DNA of 11,343 nt from Candidatus Methanosuratincola sp. (GCA_029907755.1 JARYLH010000038.1:1-11343); one strand, 5' to 3'. Positions 1-7,254 are shown, counted from the stretch's first letter. Program-made: numbers and translations. The notes: generated from the letters alone by a model not told the origin.

Positions 1-212
1 CGGACCAGGCCTCGGCGGTGAGGTACGGGGGGTTCGGCATCAAGGCTGGGATATACGAGGGGAGGAAGAGGCTGGTCTACAACGTCACAGGGGCGAAGAG
101 GGTCGTGCTGAGGGTGAAGGGGAGGAAGTACGACGAGTTCGTCTTCTCCACCAAGAGGCCGGACGAGCTGATGAGGGTGATCAAGGGCCAGATCGGGAAG
201 CCGGCACTGTAA
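1..212 (+). CDS. Partial CDS, C-terminal end of a protein with a possible PH-like domain
   Basis: The frame is open from the left edge to a TAA at 210-212, so about 70 C-terminal residues are visible and the true start lies outside. The visible part has the pattern YGGFGIKAGIY, then a short beta-rich stretch (YNVTGAKRVVLRVKGRKY), then FVFSTKRPDELMRVI. An aromatic-Gly-Gly start, a strand carrying a ligand-like loop and a closing 'S-x-RPxEL' helix resemble the end of bacterial PH-like domains attached to membrane proteins. That is recollection of a pattern, not a database match. A GTG at 18 could serve as a start, but reading continues upstream of it (DQASAV), so an internal start is not favoured. 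A 141-base gap separates it from the SAM synthetase gene. Function is unknown. Confidence 0.55.
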   Translation, partial: DQASAVRYGGFGIKAGIYEGRKRLVYNVTGAKRVVLRVKGRKYDEFVFSTKRPDELMRVIKGQIGKPAL

Positions 213-285
213 ACAGACCGGATGCATTGACCGGATCGCCGGCTCGAATAAAAAAAATTATCCCCGGTTATTTGAGAATTGTGAA

Positions 286-335
286 TCCATACTAGAAAGC
301 AATATTAGGAAGTGGAATATGCTAACCTTTAAAGT
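286..335 (+). promoter_or_regulatory. Candidate promoter region for SAM synthetase
   Basis: The 213-353 gap is A/T-rich. Two TATA-like elements are possible. GAAAGC plus AATATTA (295-307) would put transcription start near 330 and leave room for the GGAGGG site at 342. TTTAAAG (328-334) would put it almost on the TTG start and exclude that site. The first fits the ribosome binding site better. I cannot choose firmly from sequence. Confidence 0.35.
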
Positions 336-341
336 GATGAT

Positions 342-347
342 GGAGGG
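342..347 (+). promoter_or_regulatory. Ribosome binding site that fixes the TTG start of SAM synthetase
   Basis: GGAGGG ends six bases before the TTG at 354. ATG triplets at 337 and 340 are in a different frame, so the TTG is the supported start. Confidence 0.7.
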
Positions 348-353
348 CTATAT

Positions 354-1571
354 TTGAGTCCCAGAAACATTGTGATAGAAGCGCTCCAGCAGCAGTCTGT
401 CGAGTCGCACAGTGTCGAGTTCGTCGAGAGGAAGGGCCTCGGACACCCGGACTACATCGCAGACAGCCTGTCTGAGGAGTTCAGCCTCGAGCTCTGCAAG
501 GAATACCAGAGAAGGTTTGGCACAATACTTCACCACAACGTCGACAAGGTGCTCCTCGTGGGGGGGCAGTCGAACCCCAAGTTCGGAGGGGGCGAGGTGA
601 TCACGCCGATTTTCATAATAATGTCAGGAAGGGCGACTAGCGAGGTCAACACCAATGGCGGGGTGGAGTATATCCCGGTGGGGAGGATAGCCCTCCAGGC
701 AGCAAAGAACTGGATCAGGAACAATCTCCCTCACCTTGACGTGGACCACCACGTGATAGTCGACCACAAGATAGGGAAAGGATCGGCCGACCTTGTCTGC
801 ACCTTCAACACGAGGTACGGCAAGATATGCTCGAATGACACTTCCTTCGGTGTCGGGTACGCGCCTTTCGACACGCTCGAGAGGCTTGTATTCGAAACTG
901 AGAGGTTCATCAACAGCCCGGCTACGAAGAGGAGATTCCCCGAGGTCGGGGAGGACGTCAAGGTAATGGGCCTAAGGACTGGGAGCGAGATCAAGATTAC
1001 AATAGCAGCGGCAACGATCTCCAAGAATGTGCCTGATCTCTCCCACTATATCTCGGTCAAGGAGGAGCTCAAGTCAGCGATAGAGGATTTCATCGCCAAG
1101 AAATGCGACAAACCTGTCGAGGTATTCCTCAACAACGCGGACATGCCTGAGAGGGGGATAGTCTACCTGACGGTGACCGGGACCAGTGCAGAGATGGGGG
1201 ACGACGGCGAGACGGGGAGGGGGAACAGGGCAAACGGGCTGATCACGCCCCAGAGGCCGATGTCCCTCGAGGCTGCGGCCGGGAAGAACCCGGTCAGCCA
1301 CGTGGGGAAGATATACAATGTGCTGGCGGGAAGGATAGCCGAGAAGATAGCCGAGATAAAGGGGGTGGACGAGGCGTACGTAAAGATAGTCAGCCAGATC
1401 GGCAGGGCGATAGACGACCCCCACATGGCAAATGTGCAGCTCGTGATGGAGAAGGGATCCCCGGTGACGAGCAACATTCAGGGAGAGATAAGGGGGATCG
1501 TGGAGAGCTCCCTTGACTCGATAGGCGAGATCACAGAGGCAATTCTTGAGAAGAGAGCGACCCTCTTCTGA
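354..1571 (+). CDS. mat: Archaeal S-adenosylmethionine synthetase (methionine adenosyltransferase)
   Basis: It makes S-adenosylmethionine from methionine and ATP in the cytoplasm, supplying methyl groups for RNA, protein and cofactor methylation. The 405 residues match the usual length of the archaeal family (COG1812 type), which is very divergent from bacterial MetK. Family landmarks are visible: ERKGLGHPDYIAD near residues 25-37, VGGQSNPKFGGGEVITPIFI near 69-88, and the Gly-rich nucleotide-site block GTSAEMGDDGETGRGNRANG (276-295) followed by ITPQRPMSLEAAAGKNP. The start is TTG, supported by GGAGGG six bases upstream. The gene stands alone on the plus strand. Its last 41 bases overlap the end of the convergent COG2433 gene. 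Nothing appears truncated or missing, and identification is secure. Confidence 0.97.
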   Translation: MSPRNIVIEALQQQSVESHSVEFVERKGLGHPDYIADSLSEEFSLELCKEYQRRFGTILHHNVDKVLLVGGQSNPKFGGGEVITPIFIIMSGRATSEVNTNGGVEYIPVGRIALQAAKNWIRNNLPHLDVDHHVIVDHKIGKGSADLVCTFNTRYGKICSNDTSFGVGYAPFDTLERLVFETERFINSPATKRRFPEVGEDVKVMGLRTGSEIKITIAAATISKNVPDLSHYISVKEELKSAIEDFIAKKCDKPVEVFLNNADMPERGIVYLTVTGTSAEMGDDGETGRGNRANGLITPQRPMSLEAAAGKNPVSHVGKIYNVLAGRIAEKIAEIKGVDEAYVKIVSQIGRAIDDPHMANVQLVMEKGSPVTSNIQGEIRGIVESSLDSIGEITEAILEKRATLF

Positions 1572-3519
1572 GTGTTTCCTTCATTCTTTCTTTCTTGTAC
1601 TCCTCGAAGAGGGCCCTGATCCTGTCCGGGCGAGCCTTCATCCCCTCTTCCATCGCGGAGCATGCCGCGCGGATCATGTTTTCGAGCGAATCCCTTCCTA
1701 TCACCAGCGTGTCGTCCACAACGAAGCCGTCTCCTCTACCCCTCACCGCGAAGGGCACCCCGATCTCCCAGAGCCTGGACTGCACCTCTGCGCCCGGTGG
1801 CTCATCGAGTATCAGGATCAAGTTGCCGAAGGCCCCGAGGGCGGGTTCGAACCCGCCCTCAGCCGCAGATACGGATTCCAAGTAGATTAAGACCCTCCCA
1901 GCGACCTTCTCAGGCGGCGGCACCGCCTCGGCGATCTTCCTCGCCCTCCTTATCGGGATCGAGCGCCCCTCTGCTATCGTGCGGATGGCAGAGCTCAGCC
2001 TCTGGCGCTCGGACTTGAGGGAGTCCACTTCTGCCCTGAGCCGGGTCGTCTCGTCGAGCAGCGACCTTATCCTCCGCTCGAGCTCATAGCTATCCAAGGT
2101 CCGGGGCTGCCTGTACTCGAGGCGAGTGAGCCTCACTTCCTCCTCGAGGTCTTCTATCCTAGACGAAAGCTTCCTGATCTTTTCGATCAGCGCATCCCTC
2201 TCGGTGCGGAGGTCCTCGAACTTCGACTCGAGCACCCTGATCCTCTCGCGCTCGCCGCTCGCCCTCGCCTTCTTGGCGACCGGCTGCACAGGGGCGGGGG
2301 ACCGGCTCCTGGAAATTGCGTCGCTTATGCTGAACCCCCTGACCACAAGTGCCTTTACCTCCTCAAGGTCCACCTGATCGCTGCTGAGGCGGACATGCGA
2401 GGCGCACTGCTCAAGCTTGTTCCTGAAGGAAGAGTATGCCTTGAATGCCGCAGCGAGGGAGTCCCTCTGGTGGGAGTCCTCCACGACTATCCCCTGCTCG
2501 TCGGAGATCATCCCTGCAATCTCGGACTTCTCACAAGTCCGCATCGGGCGATCTGGGGAGAAGACCGTCGCGCTGTGCATTGCGGCGAGCTTAGTGACCA
2601 TGTCAGGCGGGGGGGAGACATCGCTCGCAAAGACGAGAGCCCTCCCTAGCGAGGCAAGGCTCCTTGCTATCTGCCCCCTCGTCATACCCCTCCCGCTCAT
2701 GAGGCGGAGCACCCGACCGTCCAGGTCCATCACGGCTACCCCCGTGACCATGCCAGGGTCAACGCCCACGATCAGGTATCTTTTTACCGCCTCTTTCCTG
2801 CTCTCCTGAAGCAAGGGCATATACTCAAATGACTTTGTGTAAAGCGGGGTTATTTTAACGTTCACACTCGAAGTCCTGATCTGGCGGACCATCCCGAACA
2901 GCTGGTTCCTCGGCGAATAGACCGTGAAGGAGGCGCCGACGATCCCGTGGGCACCCTTTTTAACGGCTAGGTCGAACTCCATCCCCTTCGACTCGAGGGC
3001 AGACCTGACCCCCTCCACAAGGCTCTGTACTGCCCCCTCGACGCTCCGCCTGTATCGCTCAGAGCTCATCCCGCCTGGCCCGTACCTCCGCTTCCTCGAT
3101 ATGGTTATCCTGGTCTCGGGACCGTATACCTTAACGGCATACCCTATCCCTTCGGCGGCTGCGCGGGCACACACCTCCGCAGACCTGAGGGGGTTCAGCT
3201 TCTCCCCCTCCGAGAAGCCTATCCGCTTGCCTATGGCCGAGAGCGGCAGGAACCCGTCCTTCGGGAACCCAGTCACCTGGATGAGCTCGGCCCTCAGCAG
3301 CCGCCCGGCAAAGCGCCTGATCTCGCCCTCGTCGCCGAGCTCGTAGATGTTGTCAACCGCCACAGCATCGACCTCAAAATCGAGGGCCGCCTTCGCCACC
3401 TCATCCACGCTCATAAGCTCGCGCCTGAACAAGACCTCGCCGCCGCGGATGACCGCCGCGGAGAAGCCCTTTCCGGAAGGATGGCGGTCTATGCCCATAA
3501 CTTTTGAGCATTTGATCAT
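1531..3519 (-). CDS. COG2433/DUF460 protein: RNase H-fold (RuvC/YqgF-like) domains plus coiled coil
   Basis: This 662-residue protein belongs to the archaeal DUF460/COG2433 family, described as a possible nuclease of RNase H fold; no reaction is established for it here. Residues about 248-370 form a RuvC/YqgF-like core: strand RYLIVGVDPGMVTGVAVMDL with Asp254, ALVFASD with Asp300, and VEDSHQRDSLAAAFKAY with Asp348 and Asp353. The N-terminal half (7-130) has a similar layout, VMGIDRHPSGKGFSAAVI with Asp10 and DAVAVDNIYEL with Asp56, so it may be a second RNase H-like fold. Residues about 421-513 are a charged coiled coil, followed by a small alpha/beta C-terminal domain. The ATG at 3519 has no Shine-Dalgarno upstream but a TATA-like box 20-28 bases away, which fits leaderless translation. 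Its end overlaps the mat gene by 41 bases. DNA or RNA structure processing is an inference. Confidence 0.9.
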   Translation of the reverse strand: MIKCSKVMGIDRHPSGKGFSAAVIRGGEVLFRRELMSVDEVAKAALDFEVDAVAVDNIYELGDEGEIRRFAGRLLRAELIQVTGFPKDGFLPLSAIGKRIGFSEGEKLNPLRSAEVCARAAAEGIGYAVKVYGPETRITISRKRRYGPGGMSSERYRRSVEGAVQSLVEGVRSALESKGMEFDLAVKKGAHGIVGASFTVYSPRNQLFGMVRQIRTSSVNVKITPLYTKSFEYMPLLQESRKEAVKRYLIVGVDPGMVTGVAVMDLDGRVLRLMSGRGMTRGQIARSLASLGRALVFASDVSPPPDMVTKLAAMHSATVFSPDRPMRTCEKSEIAGMISDEQGIVVEDSHQRDSLAAAFKAYSSFRNKLEQCASHVRLSSDQVDLEEVKALVVRGFSISDAISRSRSPAPVQPVAKKARASGERERIRVLESKFEDLRTERDALIEKIRKLSSRIEDLEEEVRLTRLEYRQPRTLDSYELERRIRSLLDETTRLRAEVDSLKSERQRLSSAIRTIAEGRSIPIRRARKIAEAVPPPEKVAGRVLIYLESVSAAEGGFEPALGAFGNLILILDEPPGAEVQSRLWEIGVPFAVRGRGDGFVVDDTLVIGRDSLENMIRAACSAMEEGMKARPDRIRALFEEYKKERMKETLRRGSLSSQELPL

Positions 3520-3537
3520 AATGGATCAACTAAAAGG

Positions 3538-3547
3538 ATATATATTA
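3538..3547 (-). promoter_or_regulatory. TATA-like element for the COG2433 gene
   Basis: On the minus strand this reads TAATATATATC. Its centre is about 24 bases from the ATG at 3519, and no GGAGG-like site lies between, so the transcript may begin at or very near the start codon. Confidence 0.5.
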
Positions 3548-3639
3548 CAATCTAACCGAGTGTATACGAGAAACCGACGCTTATTAAAAATTGTCGTTGT
3601 AGTTTTTCATATTTTCTAATTGTGCGCAATCACTGTGAC

Positions 3640-3653
3640 GAAACATTTAAAAG
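3640..3653 (+). promoter_or_regulatory. BRE/TATA-like promoter of the winged-helix regulator gene
   Basis: GAAAC followed by TTTAAAAG (3646-3653) fits an archaeal BRE plus TATA box. Initiation would be near 3675, giving a leader of about 24 bases with AGGTG at 3688-3692. Just upstream (3619-3630) lies a short palindrome-like ATTG-N4-CAAT, a conceivable operator. Confidence 0.55.
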
Positions 3654-3698
3654 ATAGACTCTTTCGCATATTTTTTGAGAATAAAAAAGGTGTTAAGT

Positions 3699-4004
3699 AT
3701 GAGCGGAGTAATTGAAAAAACAGAAAATGAAGGTAACATACTGACAGTAGAAGGGGAAAACATCGCCAAGGTTGCAATGGCCCTCTCATCGCCCACAAGG
3801 ATACAGATACTCAACTTCATAAAGTACAAGGAGGTAGACATGCAGGAGATCGCAGAGCTGATAAAGCAGAGCAAGGCTAATGCCAGTGCACAGATGAGGA
3901 TACTCGAGGAAGTCGGCATTGTGAAGACCTCCTACAAGCCTGGGATAAGAGGGGTCAAGAAGGTCTGCAGCACTGACGTCAAGGAGATTAGGTTTAAGTT
4001 CTAA
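3699..4004 (+). CDS. Small ArsR-like winged-helix transcriptional regulator
   Basis: The 101-residue protein is almost entirely one DNA-binding domain. Residues 30-43 (SSPTRIQILNFIKY) are the first helix of an ArsR-type fold. Residues 47-75 (from DMQEIAELIKQ to EEVGIV) carry the helix-turn-helix with its recognition helix around SKANASAQMRILEE, and 76-90 form the basic wing (KPGIRGVKK). One cysteine (Cys90) is present and no CxC metal site, so metal sensing of the classic ArsR sort is not supported. The ATG at 3699 is preferred over an upstream in-frame TTG at 3675: AGGTG sits six bases before it, and 3675 coincides with the expected transcription start. It is monocistronic and divergent from the COG2433 gene, sharing a 179-base A/T-rich gap. 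Its targets are unknown; self-regulation or control of the divergent gene is a guess. Confidence 0.85.
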   Translation: MSGVIEKTENEGNILTVEGENIAKVAMALSSPTRIQILNFIKYKEVDMQEIAELIKQSKANASAQMRILEEVGIVKTSYKPGIRGVKKVCSTDVKEIRFKF

Positions 4005-4038
4005 ACTTGGATCTGATTTCCTTACATCGGTTCTTTTA

Positions 4039-4060
4039 CCTGCTTATCCAAGTAAGCAGG
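4039..4060. terminator. Inverted repeat between two convergent genes, possible terminator
   Basis: CCTGCTTA and TAAGCAGG form a perfect eight-base stem with a six-base loop (TCCAAG), in the 110-base gap between the regulator and CTP synthase ends. On the plus strand a T-rich run (GCTTGTTTTTGTT, 4072-4084) follows about 12 bases later. The T-run alone could terminate archaeal transcription; the stem may add an RNA 3' end structure. Confidence 0.45.
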
Positions 4061-4114
4061 GCAATTTCACCGCTTGTTTTTGTTCGCGAATCGATGGGTA
4101 CCTGCTCTTGAGGG

Positions 4115-5731
4115 TCACGCTGGTCTGGCGACAGGTTTTCCAGCGGCAGCACTAACGAACCCAAGATATGGCATGGACGGCCGCCCAGGCCGGGACCTGA
4201 ACTCTGGGTGCGATTGCGTGCCCAAGAAGAACGGGTGACCGGGCAGCTCGAGGAACTCTACCCGTTTCCTGTCCTCGGACCAGCCGCTAAAGACCATGCC
4301 ACTCTCTCTGAGGAGATCCCAATACTTCGGGTTGACCTCGTATCTGTGGCGGTGCCTCTCAACAACCACGTCCGAGTTGTAGAGGCGGTGAATCATAGTA
4401 CCTGGCTCCACGATTATCCTGTAGGACCCAAGCCGCATGGTCCCACCCAGCGACTCGAGCTGCTTCTGCTCTGGGAGGAGGTCGATCACGGGGTGTGGCG
4501 TCTTAGGGTCTACCTCGGTCGTGTTCGCGCCCTCAAGCCCGATCACATTCCTGGCATACTCGACTACTGCGAGCTGGAAGCCGTAGCAGATCCCGAGGAG
4601 CGGCTTCTTGTTGACACGGGCGTAGTGCACGGCGCTTATCTTCCCCTCAGTCCCCCTCGATCCGAAGCCAGGGAGTATCATGATGCCGTCGTATCCGCCG
4701 AGCTGCTCAACCTTCGAAGGATCCTTCTCGAACTGGGTCGTCTCGATCCAATCTGTGGACACGCAGCAGCCGACTTTGGCTCCGGCGTGCTTCAGCGCCT
4801 CGGTTATGCTCACGTAGGAGTCGGAAAGCTTCGTGTACTTCCCGCACATGGCAATCCTCAGAGGGGTCGAGGCATTCATGAACTCTTCCACCACGGAGAT
4901 CCATGGCGCCCAGTCAGGGGCCCTGCCGTTGAGCGCCAGCTTCTTTGCGATGTACTCGCCCATGCCCTGCTCGTCGAGGTTCATCGGGATCTGGTAGAGA
5001 CATTCAGCGTCGTATGACGTGAATACCGCCTCCACGGGCACGCTGCCGAAGAGCGCTATCTTGCGCCTGACATCCCTGTCTAGGGGGACCCTGCACCTCG
5101 CCACGATGAGGTCCGGCTGGATGCCTATCCTTCTCATCTCTTGGACGCTGTGCTGGCAAGGCTTGCTCTTCTGCTCGTTCGTGGAGTTGAGGATCGGCAC
5201 GAGCGCCACGTGGACGAAGAGTGTGTCGCGAGCGTCCTCCTCGAGCCGCATCTGCCTGACAGCCTCCAAGAACGGAAGCCCCTCGATGTCCCCTATCGTC
5301 CCGCCTATCTCGACCAGGAAGACGTCTGCCCCGGAGGATTTGGCGGCGGACCGGATGGCGCTCTTGATCTCGTCGGTCACGTGGGGTATTATCTGGACGC
5401 ACTGCCCGAGGTACTCGCCCTTCCGCTCCTTCTCTATCACTGAAGCGTAGACCTTGCCTGTGGTGATGTTGCTCAGCTTCGAGAGGTTTATGTCGAGGAA
5501 CCTCTCGTAGTGCCCGAGGTCAAGGTCGGTCTCCCCGCCGTCCTCGGTCACAAACACCTCCCCGTGCATGAATGGGTTCATGGTCCCGGCGTCGACGTTG
5601 ACGTACGGGTCTATCTTCATTGCCGAGACCGAATAGCCCCTCGCCTGCAGCATCTTGCCTATTGACGAGGTCGTTATGCCCTTTCCGACGCTGCTCAGGA
5701 CGCCGCCGGTGATGAAAATGAACTTGACCAT
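4115..5731 (-). CDS. pyrG: CTP synthase (glutamine hydrolysing)
   Basis: It converts UTP to CTP using ATP and ammonia from glutamine, the last step of pyrimidine nucleotide synthesis. Numbered from the ATG at 5731 it has 538 residues, normal for the family. The N-terminal synthetase domain shows ITGGVLSSVGKG (P-loop, about 7-18), DPYVNVDAGTMNPFMHGEVF and EDGGETDLDLGHYERF. The C-terminal class I glutamine amidotransferase domain has GICYGFQ with nucleophile Cys382, and the SHPEF triad residues His508 and Glu510; both active sites look intact. An in-frame TTG at 5755 would add eight residues, but the ATG restores the standard MVKFIFITGG start and has TGAGG (5740-5744) upstream. Its own TATA-like box lies in the 69-base gap after dph6, so it can be transcribed separately. 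Confidence 0.98.
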   Translation of the reverse strand: MVKFIFITGGVLSSVGKGITTSSIGKMLQARGYSVSAMKIDPYVNVDAGTMNPFMHGEVFVTEDGGETDLDLGHYERFLDINLSKLSNITTGKVYASVIEKERKGEYLGQCVQIIPHVTDEIKSAIRSAAKSSGADVFLVEIGGTIGDIEGLPFLEAVRQMRLEEDARDTLFVHVALVPILNSTNEQKSKPCQHSVQEMRRIGIQPDLIVARCRVPLDRDVRRKIALFGSVPVEAVFTSYDAECLYQIPMNLDEQGMGEYIAKKLALNGRAPDWAPWISVVEEFMNASTPLRIAMCGKYTKLSDSYVSITEALKHAGAKVGCCVSTDWIETTQFEKDPSKVEQLGGYDGIMILPGFGSRGTEGKISAVHYARVNKKPLLGICYGFQLAVVEYARNVIGLEGANTTEVDPKTPHPVIDLLPEQKQLESLGGTMRLGSYRIIVEPGTMIHRLYNSDVVVERHRHRYEVNPKYWDLLRESGMVFSGWSEDRKRVEFLELPGHPFFLGTQSHPEFRSRPGRPSMPYLGFVSAAAGKPVARPA

Positions 5732-5773
5732 TTCGCGCGCCTCAACAAACACCAACTATCTCCGCCCAGTCGG

Positions 5774-5783
5774 TTTAAAAAGG
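5774..5783 (-). promoter_or_regulatory. TATA-like element for CTP synthase
   Basis: On the minus strand this reads CCTTTTTAAA. Initiation about 26 bases downstream would be near 5752, leaving a short leader that contains TGAGG before the ATG at 5731. This supports a promoter for pyrG independent of dph6. Confidence 0.5.
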
Positions 5784-5800
5784 TATTTCTTTGACCGAGG

Positions 5801-6487
5801 CTACCGCTTTTTGACCAGCTTGATGCCCGTTATCTCCAAATGCCCAGAGGTCCTTTCCCACGACTTGTCGGCAGAGGTGATCTTTATCCTGTTCCTGAAT
5901 AGGGGCATGTCGCAGACGAATGTCTCGTACTCCCCTCCCTCCCCCGATACGTTTATCCCGTGCTTTGAATTCAGCCGGAGGAGGTCCCCGAGCGCATCGA
6001 GGTCCAAACGCCTCCCTAGCCACTCGGGACCGAGGCCCTCTGCCGAGACCGAGGTGAAGTAAGTCTCGAAGCCGAGCCCGATCATCTCCCTGATCAGGGC
6101 TTCCCCGTCCTGCTGCCAAAGGGGATGGAGGTGCAGCAGCCCCGCCTTCTTGCATGCCTGATCGACCCTCTCCTTCTGGTACCTGCTGGCTATAGCGCCT
6201 GTCACGATCGCGTCGATCCGGAGGGACTCGGCTATCCCAGGCAGCGCCTCTGCCAGCTCAGAGACCTCCAGTTCCTTAATCCCTGAGACCTTGACTTCGA
6301 CCCACGGCACACCGATGCACTCCGCCTGGTGGCGCGCCAGCGCGACGTTCGGGACGTGGAACATGTAAGAGTCCGACCGGAGCGGGGATGCGGAGATGAG
6401 GCACGCCAATTCATGCCCCTCCGACTTCACCCTCCAGGCTGCAAGGTTGCTGTCCTTGCCCCCCGAGTAGAGTACGGCAACCCTCAT
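5801..6487 (-). CDS. dph6: Diphthine-ammonia ligase-like ATP-dependent enzyme (Dph6 family)
   Basis: Dph6 performs the last step of diphthamide synthesis, amidating diphthine on elongation factor 2 with ATP and ammonium. The 228-residue protein is one adenine-nucleotide alpha-hydrolase (PP-loop) domain with VLYSGGKDSNLA at residues 5-16, and the family-specific C-terminal part with VTGAIASRYQKERVD (95-109) and GEGGEYETF (182-190). Length matches stand-alone archaeal members of the TIGR00289/TIGR00290 group. The ATG at 6487 is chosen over a TTG two codons earlier, because GAGGT (6495-6499) precedes it at a suitable distance. The start is 10 bases after the stop of the DUF1614 gene, and its ribosome binding site overlaps that stop codon, so the two are probably translationally coupled. 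Function in this organism is inferred from family. Confidence 0.9.
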   Translation of the reverse strand: MRVAVLYSGGKDSNLAAWRVKSEGHELACLISASPLRSDSYMFHVPNVALARHQAECIGVPWVEVKVSGIKELEVSELAEALPGIAESLRIDAIVTGAIASRYQKERVDQACKKAGLLHLHPLWQQDGEALIREMIGLGFETYFTSVSAEGLGPEWLGRRLDLDALGDLLRLNSKHGINVSGEGGEYETFVCDMPLFRNRIKITSADKSWERTSGHLEITGIKLVKKR

Positions 6488-6494
6488 GCCCAAG

Positions 6495-6499
6495 ACCTC
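6495..6499 (-). promoter_or_regulatory. Ribosome binding site of dph6 overlapping the preceding stop codon
   Basis: On the minus strand GAGGT overlaps the TGA (6498-6500) that ends the DUF1614 gene and is seven bases before the ATG at 6487. This fixes the dph6 start and suggests translational coupling. Confidence 0.6.
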
Positions 6500-7190
6500 A
6501 GAATGCCAGGATCACCGCCAGGAGCCCGGTGAGGAAGATCCCGTCGAAGGTGCCTGCGCCGCCGATGCTCATGTTCCCTGCACCCATGGATCTTATGTCC
6601 TTCAGGTGCAGCAGGTCCGCCCCTATCAGGGTCCCTATCGTTCCCCCGGCGTATGCCACCACCACGGAGTACTGCCCCCCGAATGCCAAGGCGGAGACCG
6701 CGGCGACCAGAGGAGGTATGAACATCGGCGTGACTATCCCGACGCCGCTGACAGGCTTTGCTATGAAATAGACCACCAAGGAGACGATGGCGGTGGAGAC
6801 GAAGGCGGGGACGGCGGCCCCGGGGTTGGCCAATAGGAGATAAGCCGAGAGGAGGATCGGCATTATAGCCCCACCAAGGTTTACCGAGAGGACACTCTCG
6901 AGGACCCTCCTCTCGACTGAGGGGACAGGGTATGGTATCCCGAAGAAGTAGACATACCTCACTGTCGGAGCGGCGGATGCGACCCTGCTGCGCCAGACGG
7001 GGATGTTTATCGAGCTGCCCGCGAGGCTGAGGAGCAGGAAGATCAGGAAGGATCCCCAGCCCAGGCCGTAGTTCTTCAGGGCCTGCCCCACCAGACCCAA
7101 GATCATCAGGGGGGCAAGGATGATTATCAGGAAGAAGAACGCTACGAGCACAGCCCCGATGGTGGGTAGAACGAATGCCTCCCTGCTCAT
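6498..7190 (-). CDS. DUF1614-family integral membrane protein
   Basis: This is a 230-residue, highly hydrophobic protein with about seven membrane segments, near residues 7-33, 42-62, 103-122, 125-145, 155-172, 174-194 and 212-229. The loop after segment 2 contains PVPSVERRVLESV and leads into NLGGAIMPILLS. Near the end GADLLHLKDI and GNMSIGGAGTFDGIFLTG resemble the conserved C-terminal pattern of DUF1614, a family without known function. The reading frame stays open upstream to about 7589, but that part is antisense to the neighbouring gene and of biased composition. The ATG at 7190 with AAGGT (7198-7202) seven bases upstream is the sensible start. It is the first gene of a pair with dph6. 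No transport substrate can be proposed, and linkage to diphthamide synthesis may be incidental. Confidence 0.8.
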   Translation of the reverse strand: MSREAFVLPTIGAVLVAFFFLIIILAPLMILGLVGQALKNYGLGWGSFLIFLLLSLAGSSINIPVWRSRVASAAPTVRYVYFFGIPYPVPSVERRVLESVLSVNLGGAIMPILLSAYLLLANPGAAVPAFVSTAIVSLVVYFIAKPVSGVGIVTPMFIPPLVAAVSALAFGGQYSVVVAYAGGTIGTLIGADLLHLKDIRSMGAGNMSIGGAGTFDGIFLTGLLAVILAF

Positions 7191-7217
7191 CAACACTACC
7201 TTGTAGAAACACCAGGC

Positions 7218-7230
7218 AAAAAGATATAAC
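7218..7230. promoter_or_regulatory. Shared divergent TATA-like promoter element
   Basis: AAAAAGATATAAC lies in the 64-base gap between two divergent genes. Its TATA-like core is about 26-33 bases before the ATG at 7255, with no ribosome binding site between, so that gene is probably leaderless. Read on the other strand (GTTATATC) it could drive the DUF1614 gene with initiation near 7200. The two promoters may compete or be co-regulated. Confidence 0.5.
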
Positions 7231-7254
7231 TTTTTGGATGGTCTAATCTTGATC

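Noticed and set aside
216..236. Direct repeat GACCGGAT with a GC-rich hairpin as terminator of the first gene
   Set aside because: The two eight-base copies are short and only CCGG self-pairs. The following run is A-rich on the plus strand, not T-rich, so it does not look like a terminator for that gene.
4208..5017. Open frame of 269 residues on the plus strand
   Set aside because: It lies wholly antisense to CTP synthase, which is unmistakable by motifs. The antisense product is rich in Leu, Arg, Val and His without family features, as expected for a shadow frame in GC-rich DNA.
5732..5755. TTG start for CTP synthase eight codons upstream
   Set aside because: The ATG at 5731 gives the normal MVKFIFITGG start, and TGAGG lies before it. 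The expected transcription start near 5752 leaves no room for a ribosome binding site before the TTG.
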